The notes beneath the pieces are model-generated. The model made no database searches, was not told where the DNA came from, and saw only the letters and a list, made by a program, of their open reading frames with translations. A DNA stretch of 64,000 nt from Streptomyces rapamycinicus NRRL 5491 (GTDB lineage: Bacteria; Actinomycetota; Actinomycetes; Streptomycetales; Streptomycetaceae), in the NCBI RefSeq assembly GCF_024298965.1, contig NZ_CP085193.1, forward strand, positions 7,564,001 to 7,628,000, written 5' to 3'. Shown here in pieces: positions 13,801 to 25,900 of this stretch. Positions within the stretch are counted from its first letter, which is position 1; each line of letters opens with the position of its first letter. The translations under genes were made by a program, and so were the position numbers.

Positions 13801-16800
13801 CCGCCGGGCTGCGGCCGGACGTCCTGACCGGGCACTCCATCGGTGAGCTGGCCGCCGCCCATGTGGCCGGGGTGCTGTCGCTGGAGGACGCCGCCACGCT
13901 GGTGGCCGCGCGCGGCCGGCTGATGCAGGAACTGCCCTCCGGCGGCGCGATGATCGCGCTCCAGGCGGCGGAGGACGAGGTCGAGCCGCTGCTCACCGAG
14001 CGTGTCGGTCTCGCCGCGCTCAACGGGCCCACGTCGGTGGTCGTCGCGGGCGACGAGGACGCGGCTGTCGCGATCGCGGCGTCGTTCCAGGAGCGGGGCC
14101 GCAAGACCAAGCGGCTCACCGTGAGCCACGCGTTCCACTCCCCGCTGATGGACGGCATGCTCGCCGAGTTCCGCAAGGTCGCCGAGGGGCTGACCTACAA
14201 CGCGCCGCGCATCCCGATCGTCTCCACCGTCACCGGACAGCAGATCTCCGACGAGCTGGGCATGGCCGCCGACTACTGGGTGCGCCACGTCCGCCACGCC
14301 GTCCGCTTCCTCGACGGGGTCCGCGCCCTGGAGGCCCAGGGCGTCACCACGTACGTCGAACTGGGCCCGGACGGGGTGCTGTCCGCCATGGCGCAGGACT
14401 GCGTCACCACCGGGGACGAGGGTGCCGGGGGCGAGGGCGCCGGGGACGTGGCCTTCGTGCCCGTGCTGCGCGCCGGGCGCCCGGAGCCGGAGACGCTGAC
14501 CGGCGCCCTCGCCACACTGCACGTCCGGGGCGCGGCGCTGGACTGGGAGGCGCTGTTCGCCGGGACCGGCGCCCGCCGCGTCGAGCTGCCCACGTACGCG
14601 TTCCAGCGGCGGCGGTACTGGCTCGATGGCACCCCGCGGCACACGCCCGGCCGGGAGGCCACGGACCTCGACACGGCCGGTGCCAGGTTCTGGGAGGCGG
14701 TCGAGAGCGACGACCTCGCCTCGCTGTCGGACGCGGTGGGCATCGACGTGGACCAGCCGCTCAGCGCGCTGCTTCCGGCGCTGTCCGCGTGGCGGCGCCG
14801 CGAACGCGAGCGGTCCGTGCTCGACGGCTGGCGCTACCGCGTCACCTGGAAGCCGCTGGAGGAGCCCCGGCTCGCCGCCGTCCCCGGCGTCTGGCTGGTC
14901 GCCGAACCGGCCGGGGCCGCGGGCCACGCCGACACCGTGCGGCGTGTCGTGGCCGCGCTGGCCGACCGGGGTGCCGACATCCGGCGCGTCGCGGCCGATG
15001 GTGGCGACCTCGACCGGGACGCGCTGGCCGAGCGGATCCGCCGGGCCGCCGCCGACGAGCCCGTGCACGGGGTGCTCTCGCTGCTCGCGCTGGACGAGCG
15101 TGCGCACCCCGACCACCCCGCCGTGCCCACCGGGCTGCTGCGCACCGGAGTGCTGGTGCAGGCGCTCGGGGACGCGGGCCTGGCCGCCCCGCTGTGGTGC
15201 GCCACCACCGGCGCCGTCGCCACCGCAGCATCGGAGCCGGTCGGCAGCGCCGCACAGGCGCAGATCTGGGGCCTGGGCCGGGTGGTCGCGCTGGAGCACC
15301 CCGAGCGCTGGGGCGGTCTGATCGACCTGCCCGCGACGCTCGACGAACGGGCCGCCGACCGGCTGGCCGGTGTGCTCGGCGGACACGGTGACGGCAACGG
15401 CGACGAGGACCAGCTGGCGATCCGTACGGCGGGAGTCCTGGCCCGCCGCCTCGCCCACGCCGAGCGCGCGCACGCCACGCGCGCCGACGCCGACCGTGCC
15501 CACGCCAAGGGCGCCCCGGCCACCGGCGCGCCGTGGCGGCCGCGTGGCACGGTCCTGGTCACGGGTGGCACCGGCGCGCTGGGCGCCCATGTGGCCCGCT
15601 GGCTGGCGGAGAACGGCGCCGAGCATCTCGTGCTCACCAGCCGCCGTGGCCCCGACGCCCCCGGCGCCACCGAACTGCGCGAAGAACTCGCCACGTCCGG
15701 CGCCCGGGTGACCGTCGTCGCCTGCGATGTGACCGACCGGGACGCGGTGGCCGGGCTGCTGGCCCGGATCCGCGACGACCACCCGCGGCACCCGCTCACG
15801 GCGGTCGTGCACACGGCGGGGGCCGGGCAGTTCGCACCGCTCGCGGAGACCACCCCGGCCGATGTCGCCGATGTGGTCGCCGCCAAGGTGGCGGGCGCGG
15901 CCCATCTGGACGCGCTGCTCGGCGACACCGAGCTGGACGCCTTCGTGCTCTTCTCCTCGATCGCCGCCGTGTGGGGCAGTGGCGGCCAGGGCGCCTACGC
16001 GGCCGGAAACGCCTTCCTCGACGCACTGGCCGAACAGCGCCGGGCCCGCGGCCTCACCGCCACCTCCGTGGCCTGGGGCCCGTGGGCGGACGGCGGGCTC
16101 GTCGCCGACGACGAGACGGCCGAGCAACTGCGCCGCCGTGGCCTGCCGGTGATGGCCCCGCACTCCGCCGTCGCCGCACTCCAACAGGCGCTGGACCGGG
16201 ACGAGACCGCCGTGGCCGTGGCCGACGTCGACTGGGGCCGCTTCGCCCCCGCCTTCGCCGCGGCCCGCCCCCGTCCGCTCATCGCCGATCTGCCCGAGGT
16301 GCGTGCCGCCTTCGCGGCGGACCCGGCGGAGGGCCCGGGCGGCGGCGGTTCGGCCGACGCACCGGCGGAGTCCCTGCGGCAGCGGCTCGCCGGGCTCACC
16401 GGGCCCGAGGCCGAGAAGGCCCTGCTCGACCTCGTCCGTACGGAGGTCGCCGCCGTCCTCGGACACGACGACACCACGGCCGTCCAGGCGGGCCGGGCCT
16501 TCAAGGAACTGGGCTTCGACTCCCTCACCGCCGTCGAACTCCGCAACCGGCTCAACGCGGCCACCGGACTCCAGCTCACCGCCACCCTGGTCTTCGACCA
16601 TCCGACGCCCAGCGCGCTCGCCGGTGTGCTGCGCGCCGACCTCCTCGGCCAGGACACCACACCCGGGCTCCCCGTCCTCGCCGAAATCGACAAGCTGGAA
16701 TTCACCCTTTCCAACGTCTCCGACGACGCGACAGAACGCGAGCGGGTCACCGCGCGCCTCGAAGCGCTGTTGCGGACCTGGAACGAGAACGAGAGCGCGG

Positions 16801-16898
16801 CGGGCGCCGACGGCGCCGACGACGATGAACTCGATCTCGACGCCGCCTCCGCCGAAGACATCTTCGACATCATCAACAATGAATTCGGAAGGTCCTGA
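1..16898 (+). CDS. Modular type I polyketide synthase, gene 1 (5' partial): KR-ACP / KS-AT-DH-KR-ACP / KS-AT-KR-ACP / KS-AT-KR-ACP
   Basis: Cytosolic multimodular PKS that extends an ACP-bound polyketide by malonyl units. The frame is open from base 3 and the first residues (RRQESV then VDGWRYRV) match the segment before a KR in sister modules, so the true start lies upstream and the GTG at 18 is internal. Counting from that GTG: ACP serine 545, KS cysteine 778, AT serine 1229, DH His 1544 and Asp 1718, KR around 2020-2170, ACP serine 2336; KS cysteine 2572, AT serine 3028, KR around 3600, ACP serine 3913; KS cysteine 4147, AT serine 4607, KR around 5180-5330, ACP serine 5502; then an acidic C-terminal docking tail. 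All three visible ATs are malonyl type. The second KR has Gly at its catalytic Ser position. Gene 2 follows after 47 bp. The PKS assignment is certain; the final product is not known. Confidence 0.97.
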   Translation, partial: RRQESVRSVVDGWRYRVLWRPVSERLAAGVLGGCWVVVVPAGEAGGVWASGVVRVLAGRGVDVRVVESDAVDRAGLAEELRTAVVGGSVAGVFSLLAMVDDETGPLRTAALVQALGDAGVGAPLWVATRGAVSVGRSDGAVSPRQALVWGLGRVAALELPERWGGLVDLPETADERALGRLAGVLAGAGGEDQVAVRGSGVFGRRLTEASGTRTRTRARTSGDEGWRASGSVLVTGGTGALGAHVARWLLANGAEHVVLTSRRGLEAPGAVELRDELAASGARVTVAACDVADRDALAELLASIPAEFPLTAVVHAAGVLDDGLVDTLDAERLERVVCAKATSAQNLHELTRDLDLSAFVLFSSLAGSVGAAGQGNYAAANAYLDALAELRRAQGLPATSIAWGPWAEGGMAADEALERRMRRDGVPPMAPESALTALGQALDLDDTAVTVADLDWNRFLAEFTAVRPSALFGEVRAARPAPAAEGAPRPAATAGTGTGTLAERLSGLTENERAQTLLELVRTQVASVLGHGGADAVEAGRAFKELGFDSLTAVELRNRLNAATGLRLPATLIYDYPNATALADHLRAELLGADAAVSGGVVAPGVAVADDPIAIVAMSCRFPGGVRSPEELWALLTSGGDAIAEFPSDRGWDLAGLYDPDPDRQGTSYAREGGFLYDAGDFDASFFGISPREALAMDPQQRLLLETSWEAFERAGIDPGALRGQQVGVFAGTNGQDYLSLLMQAPEGLEGHLGTGNAASVVSGRVAYTFGLEGPAVTVDTACSSSLVALHLAVQALRQGECTMALAGGVTVMSTPENFIDFSRQRGLAADGRIKAFAAGADGTGWGEGVGMLLVERLSDARRNGHPVLAVVRGSAINQDGASNGLTAPNGPSQQRVIRQALTSAGLTTGDVDVVEAHGTGTTLGDPIEAQALLATYGQQREAERPLWLGSIKSNIGHTQAAAGVAGIIKMVLAMRHGVLPQTLHVDAPSPHVDWSAGAVSLLSERVEWPETGRPRRAGISSFGISGTNAHTIIEQAPAVDAPAEAPEKRNGLGGLLPFALSAKNAEALREQAARLHTHIASRPESAPLDLAHALAVGRAALERRAVLSVRDRDELLRTLDALARGESAPDVVEGTVAEGKLAFLFTGQGSQRLGMGRELYDAFPVFADALDEVCAHLDLYLERPLRDVLFGGDAAVLGQTGFTQPALFAVEVALFRLVSEAWGLRPDFLSGHSIGELAAAHVAGVLSLADAAKLVAARGRLMQELPAGGAMIALQASEDEVASLLTERVSIAALNGPTSVVVAGDEDAALEIASGFEAEGRKTKRLTVSHAFHSPRMDGMLEAFREVAQELTYEAPRIPIVSNLTGNVVSAEEITTADFWVRHVREAVRFLDGVRTLEAQGVTTYLELGPDGVLSAMAQECVADSASDSDSASGSAFAAALRKDRPEPEALLAAVARAHVRGVTPDWAAVFAGAGAAPVDPAELPTYAFQRTRYWPSAAALAAGDPESIGLGDIDHPLLGAAVALADADGLLLTGVLSTRTHPWLADHAVMDTVLLPGTAFVELASTAGAQVGCERLDELTLEAPLVLPEHTGVRVQLVVDGPDESGRRSFSLHSRRQDALGTEPWTRHATGVLAPGVRVSESDQTDELAVWPPQGATPIAVEGLYEELAGAGLGYGPVFQGLKGAWRLGENLYAEVGFPEGAPLTSGAEAERFGLHPALLDAALHVIGLDSADRESAPAEGALLPFAWNGVQLHAAGAGALRVRLSERSSNAVSLLVADGTGRPVATVESVALRAASADQVRAARGGLHESLFRLDWTAVPAPATGAVTGDWAVLGADAAELAVLEGAFGPGARLAAYRDLAVLRTAVESGAPAPDTVLLSATGGDGGAPAVHEATRTVLALLQEWLADERFAGSRLVLLTRGAVETEPGTGVADLPYAAVRGLFRSAQSENPGRLALLDVDGEEGSYRTVPAALGVDEAELALRAGVALAPRLARVPVTADADGENSAETVAVPSYDPNGTVLITGATGTLGGLFARHLVTVHGVRHLLLVSRRGADAEGAEELGAGLTAAGATVTWAACDVADRDALAATLAAIPAEHPLTAVVHTAGVLDDGVLGSLTPERVAHVLRPKVDAALNLHELTLDHELSAFVLFSGAAAVFGAPGQASYAAANSFLEALAGHRVAQGLPATALAWGLWAGAGMGSELDEVDLRRIARGGVAPIAADEGLALFDAARADGSAVLFPMRLDYAGLRTEATVAGTVPALFRGLVRTPVRRAAATAATADGSSLAQRLAGLARPEQDRELLELVCGRVAAVLGYAGPDAVEAGRAFKELGFDSLTAVELRNDLKTVTGLRLPATLVFDYPTPTALAGHLREELLGAEETTAPQVPVRTGAAPALDDDPIVIVGMSCRYPGGVRTPEELWELVATGGDGISGFPVDRGWDLDGLYHPDPDHTGTSYTREGGFLHDAADFDPDFFGISPREALAMDPQQRLLLETSWEAFERAGIDPARVRGSRVGVFAGVMYHDYVTGLDGIPDGVEGYIGTGNAGSIASGRVAYTLGLEGPAVTVDTACSSSLVALHWAIQALRAGECTMALAGGVAVMATPETFIDFSRQRGLATDGRCKSFAAGADGTGWAEGAGMLLVERLSDARRNGHPVLAVVRGSAINQDGASNGLTAPNGPSQQRVIRQALTSAGLTTGDVDVVEAHGTGTTLGDPIEAQALLATYGQQREAERPLWLGSIKSNIGHTQAAAGVAGIIKMVMAMRHGVLPQTLHVDAPSPNVDWEDGAVSLLTERVEWPETGRPRRAGVSSFGISGTNAHTIIEQPPAVEEREDAAARPSAVPPVLPWPLSAVGGDALRDQARRLRDGLHDRLRAADEDVDLAAIGYTLAAGRTAFEDRAVLVADGSDGFLRALDALASGEPATGLVQGSPVAGKLAFLFTGQGSQRLGMGRELYDAYPVFAEALDAVCDELDGHLERPLRDVLFGGDAAVLDQTGFTQPALFAVEVALFRLVSEAWGLRPDFLSGHSIGELAAAHVAGVLSLADAARLVAARGRLMQELPVGGAMVAVQASEDEVAPLLTERVSIAALNGPSSVVIAGDEDAALEIAAGFEARGRKTKRLTVSHAFHSPRMDGMLEAFREVAEGLSYEAPRIPIVSNLTGNVVSAEEITTPDFWVRHVREAVRFLDGVRTMEAQGVTTYLELGPDGVLTAMGQDCLAEGGTAAGFVAALRGGRPEAEAVTTALAALHTRGLALDWEAFYAGTGARRVELPTYAFQRRRYWLDVRTATATPGATPQDAVDARFWEAVERADLASLAETLNLGTEDNGALEALLPSLSSWRRQQSERSTVDGWRYRVSWKPVTDRSAASSLSGGWLVVVPAEAAEDAWAAAAVRMLNDRGLDVRHVELTADDDRATVAERLAGAVGDAPVTGGVLSLLAFADSDGNGNGDGDVLLRTAALTQALGDTGIGAPLWVATRGAVAVGRSDGTVSPAQARLWGLGRVAALEVPERWGGLVDLPETADERALGRLAEVLAGAGAGAGVGAGVGGGAAAGGEDQVAVRASGVFGRRLVRASAPASVLAPASASGSGSWTPGPGTTLVTGGTGALGARVARWLVAGGAEHVLLTSRRGLDAPGAAELRDELAASGARVTVAACDVADRDALARLLAGVPAELPLTAVVHTAGVLDDGVLDSLTPERFTSVLRAKAAAAAHLDELTRDRELSAFVLFSSISGTFGAAGQGNYAAANAYVDALAERRRAEGLPATSIAWGPWAEGGMATDGALEQRLRRGGLPPLDAELALGALQRALDLDDTVVTVADIDWDRFAPDFTAGRPSRLLADLPEIRAAAEATATATTPAADGSSLAARLAGLGEAERDRLLLDLVRAQVAAVLGHDGSESIGADRAFGELGFDSLTAVELRNRLGAASGVQLPATLVFDYPTASALAGYLRGELIGTGTAADASRPASVMAAADDDPIAIVAMSCRFPGGVRSPEELWQLLAGGGDAIAEFPADRGWDLDALYDPDPDARGTFYAREGGFLYDAGHFDAAFFGISPREALAMDPQQRLLLETSWEAFERAGIDPATLRGTSAGVFVGSNGQDYDASLHTVPEGVEGYLGTGNAASVVSGRLAYTFGLEGPAVTVDTACSSSLVALHWAIQALRQGECSLALAGGVTVMSSPGAYIEFSRQRGLAPDGRCKAFAAGADGTGWGEGVGMLLVERLSDARRNGHPVLALVRGSAINQDGASNGLTAPNGPAQQRVIRQALAGAGLSAAEVDAVEAHGTGTRLGDPIEAQALLATYGQERDAERPLWLGAIKSNIGHTQAAAGVAGVIKMVLAMRHGVLPRTLHVDEPSSHVDWSAGAVSLLTEQVEWPETGRPRRAGVSSFGFSGTNAHTVLEQAPVHDETAQAPVHDEADDSAPRRPLVRPDVVAWPLSAKGEDALRAQAERLRAHLQADTGLDARDVAYSLATTRSTLEHRAVVLGPDRDRLLAGLTALARGESAAQLVRGVPAEGRTAVLFTGQGSQRLGMGRELYEASPVFAEALDAVCAELDRHLERPLYDVLFGADEEPLGRTGFTQPALFAVEVALFRLAEAAGLRPDVLTGHSIGELAAAHVAGVLSLEDAATLVAARGRLMQELPSGGAMIALQAAEDEVEPLLTERVGLAALNGPTSVVVAGDEDAAVAIAASFQERGRKTKRLTVSHAFHSPLMDGMLAEFRKVAEGLTYNAPRIPIVSTVTGQQISDELGMAADYWVRHVRHAVRFLDGVRALEAQGVTTYVELGPDGVLSAMAQDCVTTGDEGAGGEGAGDVAFVPVLRAGRPEPETLTGALATLHVRGAALDWEALFAGTGARRVELPTYAFQRRRYWLDGTPRHTPGREATDLDTAGARFWEAVESDDLASLSDAVGIDVDQPLSALLPALSAWRRRERERSVLDGWRYRVTWKPLEEPRLAAVPGVWLVAEPAGAAGHADTVRRVVAALADRGADIRRVAADGGDLDRDALAERIRRAAADEPVHGVLSLLALDERAHPDHPAVPTGLLRTGVLVQALGDAGLAAPLWCATTGAVATAASEPVGSAAQAQIWGLGRVVALEHPERWGGLIDLPATLDERAADRLAGVLGGHGDGNGDEDQLAIRTAGVLARRLAHAERAHATRADADRAHAKGAPATGAPWRPRGTVLVTGGTGALGAHVARWLAENGAEHLVLTSRRGPDAPGATELREELATSGARVTVVACDVTDRDAVAGLLARIRDDHPRHPLTAVVHTAGAGQFAPLAETTPADVADVVAAKVAGAAHLDALLGDTELDAFVLFSSIAAVWGSGGQGAYAAGNAFLDALAEQRRARGLTATSVAWGPWADGGLVADDETAEQLRRRGLPVMAPHSAVAALQQALDRDETAVAVADVDWGRFAPAFAAARPRPLIADLPEVRAAFAADPAEGPGGGGSADAPAESLRQRLAGLTGPEAEKALLDLVRTEVAAVLGHDDTTAVQAGRAFKELGFDSLTAVELRNRLNAATGLQLTATLVFDHPTPSALAGVLRADLLGQDTTPGLPVLAEIDKLEFTLSNVSDDATERERVTARLEALLRTWNENESAAGADGADDDELDLDAASAEDIFDIINNEFGRS
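1830..7155 (+). other. Module b: KS-AT(malonyl)-DH-KR-ACP
   Basis: KS Cys codon 2349; AT Ser codon 3702 and HAFH at 3993-4004; DH from 4551 with His codon 4647 ([10 protein letters not shown], Asp where Gly is usual), YGPVFQGL, and Asp codon 5169 in [11 protein letters not shown] nucleotide motif near 6080 with LDD; ACP Ser codon 7023. The KR catalytic Ser position is Gly (codon 6474), exactly 13 residues before Tyr (codon 6513). The domain set predicts an alkene; actual reduction depends on whether the KR still works. Confidence 0.9.
2639..2968 (+). repeat. KS tract of module b nearly identical to module c (8021-8350)
   Basis: Offset 5382; I counted seven differences in about 330 bp, including several at synonymous positions. 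Divergence increases sharply on both sides. Confidence 0.8.
9204..9340 (+). repeat. AT tract of module c identical to module e (19058-19194)
   Basis: 137 bp without a difference by eye, offset 9854, within a longer nearly identical AT block with TTG and GTT codons. Confidence 0.8.
10617..10680 (+). repeat. GCCGGT-type microsatellite in the module c KR linker
   Basis: Repeats of GCCGGT and variants encode an [18 protein letters not shown] stretch between KR subdomains. Similar low-complexity runs occur near 4270-4315 (Ser/Asp/Ala), 20406-20435 (DGDGDGD) and 46140-46190 ([11 protein letters not shown]). Confidence 0.8.
11934..16640 (+). other. Module d: KS-AT(malonyl)-KR(A)-ACP
   Basis: KS Cys codon 12456; AT Ser codon 13836 with HAFH at 14127-14138; dimerization element 14664-14805; KR lacks LDD ([14 protein letters not shown]) and has Trp (codon 15972) 8 residues before the catalytic Tyr, the pattern of A-type KRs, so the hydroxyl should have the opposite configuration to the B-type modules. 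ACP Ser codon 16521. Last module of its protein. Confidence 0.9.
13215..13262 (+). repeat. Short tandem repeat in the module d KS-AT linker
   Basis: A 21-bp sequence (13215-13235) recurs exactly at 13242-13262, period 27 bp, giving [17 protein letters not shown]. In frame; probably replication slippage. Confidence 0.85.
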
Positions 16899-16899
16899 C

Positions 16900-16938
16900 G
16901 TGATGACCGCCCTCAATTCAACCGACCTCAGGAGGTGA
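16900..16938 (+). other. Possible mini-ORF between genes 1 and 2
   Basis: GTG ATG immediately after the gene 1 stop opens a 12-codon frame ([12 protein letters not shown]) that stops at the TGA inside the gene 2 SD site. A terminating ribosome would sit on the gene 2 start region. No SD of its own was seen; probably incidental. Confidence 0.2.
16930..16938 (+). promoter_or_regulatory. Ribosome binding site of gene 2
   Basis: AGGAGGTGA, near-perfect complement of the 16S rRNA 3' end, 7 nt before GTG 16946. It decides for the GTG start and suggests strong re-initiation after gene 1. Confidence 0.85.
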
Positions 16939-16945
16939 CGTTTCC

Positions 16946-19900
16946 GTGGCTAGCGCGAACGAAGAGAAGCTTCTCGACAATCTGAAGTGGATGACCACTG
17001 AGCTGCGCCGGGCCCGTCGCCGCCTGACCGAGGTGGAGGCGGACGCGCAGGAACCGATCGCCATTGTGGCGATGAGCTGCCGTTTCCCCGGTGGCGTCGG
17101 TTCACCCGAGGATCTGTGGCAACTGGTCGCGGAGGGCGGCGACGCCATTTCCGGATTCCCCGCCGACCGCGGCTGGGACATCGAGGGACTGGCCGATCCG
17201 GACCCCGACCGCAAGGGCACCTTTTACAACAGCGGCGGCGGATTCCTCGACGGCGCCGCCGAATTCGACCCCGGATTCTTCGGCATTTCGCCGCGCGAGG
17301 CCCTTGCCATGGACCCGCAGCAGCGGCTGCTGCTGGAGACGTCGTGGGAGGCGTTCGAGCGCGCGGGAATCGACCCGACGTCCGTCAAGGGCAGCCGCAC
17401 CGGTGTGTATGTGGGCGCCTCGGCCATGGGCTACGGCTCCGATGTCCAGGGCGCGCCGGAGGAACTGGAGGGCCTGCTGCTCACCGGCGGTGCCACCAGC
17501 GTGCTGTCCGGCCGTATCGCCTACACCTTCGGCCTCGAGGGCCCGGCCGCCACGATCGACACCGCGTGCTCGTCGTCGCTGGTCGCGCTGCACTGGGCGG
17601 CCCAGGCGCTGCGGCAGCGCGAATGCTCGCTCGCCCTCGTCGGCGGCGTCACCGTGATGCCCAACCCCGATGTCTTCGTGGAGTTCAGCCGCCAGCGCGG
17701 CCTCGCCCCCGACGGACGCTGCAAGTCCTTCGCCGCGTCGGCGGACGGCACCGGCTGGTCCGAGGGCGTCGGCGTACTGCTGGTCGAGCGGCTGTCGGAC
17801 GCGCGCCGACACGGCCACCAGGTGCTGGCCGTCGTGCGCGGCAGCGCCGTGAACCAGGACGGCGCGTCGAACGGTCTGACGGCGCCGAACGGCCCGTCCC
17901 AGCGGCGTGTCATCCGCCAGGCGCTGGAGAACGCCCGGCTGTCAGCCGCCGAGATCGACGTCGTCGAGGCGCACGGCACGGGCACCACGCTGGGCGACCC
18001 CATCGAGGCGCAGGCGCTGCTCGCCACCTACGGCCAGGAGCGGCCCGAGGGGCGGCCCCTGTGGCTGGGCTCGCTCAAGTCCAACCTGGGCCACGCCCAG
18101 GCGGCGGCGGGCGTCGCGGGCGTCATCAAGATGGTCATGGCCATACGCCACGGCCTCATGCCCAAGACCCTCCACGTCGATGAGCCCTCCCCGACCGTCG
18201 ACTGGACGGCGGGCGAGGTGTCCCTGCTGACCGAGGCCCGTCCCTGGGACGAGACCGGCAGGCCGCGCCGAGCCGGTGTCTCGGCCTTCGGCGTGAGCGG
18301 CACCAACGCCCACACCATCCTGGAGCAGGCCCCCGAGCAGGAGGAGGCTCGGGAAGATTCTCCGGAGCCGGACGGGGACGCCACCCCGGCCGCGAACGCC
18401 GCGCCGGTCACCGCCACCGTGCTGCCGTGGCTCCTCTCCGCCAGGAACGCGGCGGCGCTGCGCGACAACGCCCGGCGCCTCGCCTCCCACCTCGACCGCG
18501 AACCCGCCCTCGGCACCGTCGACGTGGGCCACTCACTGGCCACCGGCCGGGCGGCCCTGGAGCACCGCGCGGTGCACGTGGGCGAGGACCGCGCCGGGCT
18601 GGCGGCGGGCCTGGAGGCGCTGGCGCGGGGGGAGTCCGCGCCGGGGCTGGTCGAGGGCACGGTCGTCGAGGGCGAGACGGCGTTCCTGTTTGCGGGGCAG
18701 GGGAGTCAGCGGCTGGGGATGGGGCGTGAGTTGTATGGCGCCTATCCGGTGTTCGCGGAGGCGTTGGATGAGGTGTGTGCGGAGCTGGATCCGCATCTTG
18801 AGCGGCCGCTGAAGGATGTCCTGTTCGGGGGCGATGCCGAGGCGCTGGGTCAGACGGGGTTCACTCAGCCTGCGTTGTTCGCGGTTGAGGTGGCGTTGTT
18901 CCGGCTGGTTTCGGAGGCGTGGGGTCTGCGGCCCGATTTCCTTTCCGGGCATTCGATTGGTGAGTTGGCCGCCGCGCATGTGGCGGGCGTGTTGTCGCTG
19001 GCGGATGCGGCGCGGTTGGTGGCGGCGCGTGGGCGTTTGATGCAGGAGCTTCCGACCGGTGGCGCGATGGTCGCGGTGCAGGCGTCGGAGGACGAGGTGG
19101 CGCCGCTGCTGACGGAGCGGGTGTCGATCGCGGCGCTCAATGGGCCGTCGTCGGTGGTCATCGCGGGTGATGAGGACGCGGCTCTGGAGATCGCTTCCGG
19201 TTTCGAGGCGCGGGGTCGTAAGACCAAGCGGCTCACCGTGAGCCACGCGTTCCATTCGCCGCGTATGGACGGGATGCTGGAGGCGTTCCGCGAGGTGGCG
19301 CAGGGGCTGTCGTACGAGGCTCCGAAGATTCCGATCGTGTCGAATCTGACCGGTGGCGTGGTGTCCGCCGAGGAGATCACGACTCCCGACTTCTGGGTGC
19401 GCCACGTCCGCGAGGCCGTCCGCTTCCTGGATGGCATCCGCACCCTCGAAGCGCGCAACGTCACCACGTACATCGAGCTGGGCCCGGACGGGGTCCTGAC
19501 CGCGATGGCGCAGGACTGCGTGACCGACGCCACGTCCGACGCCGCGTTCATCTCGGCGCTGCGCAAGGACCGTCCCGAGGCCGAGGCGCTGACCACGGCC
19601 GTCGCGCGTGCCCATGTGCGCGGTGTGGCGGTGGACTGGGCCGGATACTTCGCCGGTAGGGACGCCCAGCACGTCGATCTGCCGACGTATGCCTTCCAGC
19701 ACGAGCGGTTCTGGCTGGAGCCGGGTGCGGCGTCCGTAGGCGATGTGGCGTCCGTGGGCCTGGAGCTGGCCGGGCATCCGCTGCTCGGCGCCGCCGTGCC
19801 GCTGGCGGAGACCGATGGGCTGGTGTTCACGGGACGGCTGGGTGTGGATACGCATCCGTGGCTGGCCGATCATGTGGTGCAGGGCGCGGTGGTGCTGCCC

Positions 19901-22900
19901 GGTACGGCGTTCGTGGAGCTTGCCGTTCGCGCCGGTGACCAGGTCGGCTGCGACCTGCTCGACGAGCTGACCCTGCACGCCCCGCTGGTGCTGCCGGAAC
20001 GCGGTGGCGTCCGGCTTCAGCTCACCGTCGGCGCGCCCGATGGCGCCGGACGGCGGTCGCTGACCGTGCTGTCCCGCGCGGAGGACGCCCCGGCCGAGCA
20101 GCCTTGGACGCGACACGCCGACGGTGTGCTCGCCACGGGCGCGCCCCGGCCGTCGTTCGCGCTGACCGCGTGGCCGCCGCAGGGCGCCGAGGCGGCCCGT
20201 ACCGAGGAGCTGTACGCGGCGCTCGCGGACGGCGGGCTGCGGTACGGCCCGGTGTTCCAGGGGCTCACGGCCGCCTGGCGGCGCGGGGACGAACTCTTCG
20301 CCGAGGTCCGGCTGGACGAGTCCGCCGCCTCCGACGCGCAGGCGTACGGCCTGCACCCGGCGCTGCTCGACTCGGCGCTGCACGCGCTCGGCCTGGACGG
20401 CCTGGGCGACGGTGATGGCGACGGCGACGGCCAGGGGCGGCTGCCGTTCGCCTGGAGCGGTGTGTCGCTGTACGCGAGCGGCGCGCCCGCGCTGCGGGTA
20501 CGGCTTGAGCCGCGTGGCGCGGACGGTGTCCGGCTGGAGATCGCGGACGCGGCCGGTGCGCCGGTCGCGGCCGTGGACTCACTGGTGCTGCGCGCCGTGT
20601 CGGCCGAGCAGGTGCGGGCCGCGCGGGCGGCATACCACGAGTCGCTGTTCCGCGTGGAGTGGACCGAGCTCCCGGCCGGGGCGGGCGCCGGCGCGCCCGG
20701 CGGCGGTCGCTGGGCGGTGCTGGGCACGGATGCGTTCGGGTTGGGTGCCACGGCATACGCGGACCTCGCGGAGCTGGGCGAGGCCGTCGATTCCGGAACG
20801 GCCCTGCCGGACCAGGTCGTGGTTTCCCTGACGTGGGATGGTGCGGCACTCGAATGCCCGGGTGCGGCATCTCCGGCCCGTCCGGCGTTTGAGGACCGGG
20901 GCCTTGGGTCGGAGCCTCAAGTTTCGGGAAGGGGCGGGGTGGGGGAATCGCCCGCCACCACGGCGCACCAGGCCACCACCCAGGTGCTGGGCCTGCTGCA
21001 GCAGTGGCTGGCCGACGACCGCTTCACGGACTCACGTCTGGTCCTGCTGACCTCGGGGGCCGTGGCCACCGAGGCCGGAGAGCCGGTGGCGGACCTCGCG
21101 GGCGCCGCCGTCCACGGTCTGCTGCGCACGGCGCAGGCCGAGAACCCGGACCGCTTCGTCCTCCTGGACGTCGACGGCCAGGACGCGTCGCTCGCGGCGC
21201 TTCCGGCCGCGCTGGCGGCGGGCGAGGAGCAGCTGACCGTACGTGCGGGCGTGGCCCGCATCCCGAGGCTGGCCAGGGTGCCGGTCGCGGAAGAGACGAC
21301 CACCGAGAACACCTTCGACCCCGAGGGCACGGTGCTGGTGACCGGCGCGTCCGGTTCGCTGGGCGGGCTGGTGGCGCGGCATCTGGTGGCCGAGCGTGGC
21401 GTACGGCATCTGCTGCTGGTGAGCCGCCGTGGCGAACAGGCCCCCGGTGCGGCCGAACTCGGCTCCGAGCTGGCCGGGTTGGGCGCCGAGGTGGCCTGGG
21501 CGGCGTGTGATGTGGCGGACCGGGACGCGCTCGTCGCGGCCCTCGCCACCGTTCCCGCCGAGCATCCGCTGACCGCCGTGGTCCACACCGCCGGTGTGCT
21601 GGACGACGGTGTGATCGGCTCGCTGACGCCTGAGCGCATAACGCACGTCATGCGCCCGAAGGTGGACGCGGCCTGGAACCTCCACGAGCTCACCCGCGAG
21701 CTGGACCTGACCGCCTTCGTGCTGTTCTCCTCCGCCTCGGGCGTGTTCGGCACCCCCGGCCAGGGCAACTACGCGGCCGCCAACGCCTTCCTGGACGCCC
21801 TGGCCGCACACCGCCGCGCCGAGGGTCTGCCCGCCGTCTCGCCGGCCTGGGGCCCCTGGGCGGGCGCCGGGATGGCCGGTGGCCTGGACGAGGCCGACAT
21901 CAGCCGGATGCGGCGCGCCGGACTGCCGCCGCTGTCCCCGGCGGAGGGCCTGGCGCTCCTGGACGCCGCGCTCACCACGGACGAGGTGGCACCGGTCCCG
22001 ATGCGCGTGGACGCCGTGGCGCTGCGCGCCCAGGCCGCGGCGGGCGCGCTGGCGCCGCTGCTGCGCGGGCTGGTGCGGGTCCCGGTGCGCCGCGCGGTGG
22101 ACACCGCCGCGGGCGGCGGTTCCGCGCTGGCGGAGCGGCTGGCCGGGCTGGGCGAGGCGGAGCGGGACCGGGTGCTGCTGGACCTGGTGCGTACGCAGGT
22201 GGCGGCCGTCCTCGGCTATGCGGGCCCGCAGGCCGTCGAGGAGGGCCGGGCGTTCAAGGACCTGGGCTTCGACTCCCTGACCGCCGTCGAACTGCGCAAC
22301 CTGCTGCGCGAGGCCACCGGGCTGCGGCTGCCGCCGACGCTCGTCTTCGACTACCCCACCTCGACCGCCCTGGCGGGCCATCTGCGCCAGGAGATCGTGG
22401 GGGACCCGGCCGACGCCATCGTCCCCGACCGGGTGATCAGCGCGGTGGACCGCGACGACCCGATCGCGATCGTCGCCATGAGCTGCCGCTTCCCCGGCGG
22501 GGTGCACTCGCCCGAGGAGCTGTGGCAGTTGCTGGTGGCGGGTGACGACGCCATCACGCCGTTCCCGGCCGACCGCGGCTGGGACCTCGCCACCCTCTAC
22601 AGCGACGACCCCGACCTCGAGGGCACCAGCTACACCCGCGAGGGCGGCTTCCTGCACGACGTGGCCGACTTCGACGCCTCGTTCTTCGGCATCTCGCCGC
22701 GCGAGGCCCTCGCCATGGACCCGCAGCAGCGGCTGCTGATGGAGACCACCTGGGAGGCGTTCGAGCGGGCCGGGATCGACCCGGCCGCGCTGCGCGGCAG
22801 CCGTACCGGCGTCTACATCGGCTCCAACGACCAGGACTACCTGACCCTGTGGCTGAACGAGCCGCAGGGCCTCGAAGGCCACCTCGGCACCGGCAACTCC

Positions 22901-25900
22901 TCCAGCGTGGCCTCCGGCCGCCTCTCCTACGCCTTCGGGCTCGAAGGCCCGGCGGTCACCATCGACACCGCCTGCTCGTCCTCGGTGGTGGCGCTGCACC
23001 TGGCGGCGCAGGCGCTGCGCAACGGCGAATGCTCGCTCGCGCTGGCCGGTGCCGTCACCGTCATGTCCACCCCGGGCGCCTTCCTGGAGTTCAGCCGGCA
23101 GCGCGGACTGGCCGCCGACGGCCGGATCAAGGCGTTCTCCGGTGACGCGGACGGCACCAACTGGTCCGAGGGCGTCGGCCTGTTCCTGGTGGAGCGGCTC
23201 TCCGACGCCCGCAGGAACGGTCACCCGGTGCTCGCCGTCCTGCGCTCCACCGCCATCAACCAGGACGGCGCGTCCAACGGCTTGACGGCGCCCAACGGCC
23301 CGTCCCAGCAGCGCGTCATCCGGCAGGCCCTCGCCAACGCCGGGCTGTCGGCCACGGACATCGACGTCGTGGAGGCCCACGGCACCGGCACGACGCTCGG
23401 CGACCCGATCGAGGCGCAGGCGCTGCTCGCCACCTACGGCCAGGACCGGCCCGAGGACCGCCCGCTGTGGCTGGGCTCGGTGAAGTCCAACATCGGCCAC
23501 ACCCAGGCCGTGGCGGGCGCCGCCGGCATCATGAAGATGGTCATGGCGATGCGCCACGGTGTGCTGCCGCGGACCCTGCACGTCAGCGAGCCGACCCCGC
23601 ACGTCGACTGGACGGCGGGGGACATCGAGCTGCTGACCGAGGCCCGGCCCTGGCCGGAGACCGGCCGTCCGCGCCGCGCGGGCGTGTCGTCGTTCGGCTT
23701 CAGCGGCACCAACTCGCACGCCATTATCGAGCAGGCCCCGGCCATGGATGCGGTCCCCGCGCCCGCCCCGGAGCGGTCCCTGCCCGTCCTCGCCTGGCCG
23801 GTCTCGGCCCGCACCGAGGACGCGCTACGGGCCCAGGCCGCCCGGCTGCGCCGCTCCGTGGCCGCAGCCGGGGCCGACGGTCCGCGCCCGCTCGACCTCG
23901 CGTACTCCCTGGCCACTTCGCGCGCCGCCCTGGAACACCGGGCCGTGCTGCTCGGCCGGGACGGCGACCTCCTCGGCGACCAGCTGGCGGCGCTGGCCGA
24001 GGGGCGTGGCACGGCGGGGCTCGTCGCGGGCTCGGTGGCCGGTGGCAAGGTGGCGTTCCTGTTCACCGGTCAGGGCAGCCAGCGGCTGGGGATGGGGCGT
24101 GAGCTGTACGACGCCCACCCGGTGTTCGCGGAGGCTCTGGACGCGGTGTGTGCTGAGCTGGACGGGCACCTTGAGCGGCCGTTGAAGGACGTCCTGTTCG
24201 GGGATGACGCCGAGGCGCTGGACCGGACGGGGTTCACTCAGCCCGCGCTGTTCGCGGTCGAGGTGGCGCTGTTCCGGCTGGTCTCGGAGGCGTGGGGGCT
24301 GAAGGCGGACTTCCTGTCCGGGCATTCGATCGGTGAGCTGGCCGCCGCGCATGTGGCGGGTGTGCTGTCGCTCGCCGACGCCGCGAAGTTGGTGGCCGCC
24401 CGTGGGCGTCTGATGCAGGAGCTGCCCACCGGTGGCGCGATGATCGCGATCCAGGCGTCCGAAGACGAGGTGACGCCGCTGCTCACCGAGCGCGTCTCGA
24501 TCGCCGCGCTCAACGGGCCCACCTCCGTGGTCATCGCGGGCGATGAGGACGCGGCGCTGGAGATCGCTTCCGGTTTCGAGGCTCAGGGCCGTAAGACCAA
24601 GCGGCTCACGGTCAGCCACGCCTTCCACTCCCCGCGCATGGACGGCATGCTGGACGCGTTCCGCGAGGTGGCGCGGGGGCTCACCTACGAATCCCCGCGC
24701 ATCCCCATCGTGTCCAACCTGACGGGCGAGCTGGTCTCCGCCGAGGAGATCACCAGCCCCGACTTCTGGGTGCGCCACGTCCGCGAGGCGGTTCGCTTCC
24801 TGGACGGCGTACGGACGTTGGAAGCCCAAGGCGTCACCACCTACGTCGAGCTGGGCCCCGACGGTGTCCTCACCGCCATGGCCCAGGACTGCGTGACCGA
24901 CGCCGACACGGCCGCCTTCGCCACCGCGCTGCGCAAGGGCCGCCCCGAGGCGGAGACCGTCACCACCGCGCTCGCCCAGGCGTATGTCCGGGGCGCCGAG
25001 GTGGACTGGGCCGGGTACTTCGCCGGGACCGGCGCGCACCGCGTGGACCTGCCGACGTACGCGTTCCAGCGCCGCCGCTACTGGCCGGACACCGCCCCGG
25101 CGGCCGGGACCCCGGCCGAGGGTGCCATGGACGCGGTGGACGCGCGGTTCTGGGAGGCGGTCGAGCGCGAGGACTGGGAGTCGCTCGCCGGTGAGCTGCG
25201 GGTCGAGGGCGACCAGCCGCTCAGCGCGGTGCTGCCCGCCCTGTCGTCGTGGCGCCGCGCCCAGCGTGAGCGGTCCGCCGCCGACGGCCACCTCTACAAC
25301 GTGATGTGGAAGCCGCGTCCGCGGGGCGGCCCGTCGGGCGCCCCGGCCCCGTCCGGCACCTGGCTGACCGTCGTCCCGGCGAGCCACGCCGACGACCCGC
25401 GGCTCACCGCCGTGGCCGAGGATCTGACGCGGCGCGGCGTGCACGTCGTCACGCTCGAACTGGACACCGTGGACACCGACCCCGCCGCCGTGGCCGACCG
25501 CCTCGCCGCGGCGACGGTCGACGGCCCGGTGGCCGGGGTGCTGTCCCTGCTGGCGCTGGACGAGCGGCCGCACCCCGAGCATCCGGCGGTGCCGGTCGGC
25601 CTCGCGCTGACCGGTGCGCTGGCCGAGGCGCTGGCGCGGCGGGGCGGCGACGCCCCGGCGCGGCTGTGGTGCGCCACCCGGGGCGCGGTCTCGACCGGCG
25701 GCGCCGACCGGCTGGACAGCGCCACCCAGGCCCAGGTCTGGGGCTACGGCCGCGTGGTCGCCCTGGAACAGCCCGAGCGCTGGGGCGGTCTGGTCGATCT
25801 GCCGGAGACCGTGGACGAGCGGGCGCTGGACCGGCTCGCGGCCGTACTCGCCGGGTCGGACGACGAGGACCAGGTGGCCATCCGCGCCACCGGGGTCTTC

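Larger units (their letters stand above)
16651..17047 (+). other. Docking interface gene 1 C-terminus / gene 2 N-terminus
   Basis: The C-terminal segment has a leucine-rich helix ([18 protein letters not shown]) and ends in an acidic helix ([12 protein letters not shown]). The gene 2 N-terminus is a charged coiled-coil-like helix ([20 protein letters not shown]). This pairing class recurs at 3/4 and 4/5. Confidence 0.8.
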
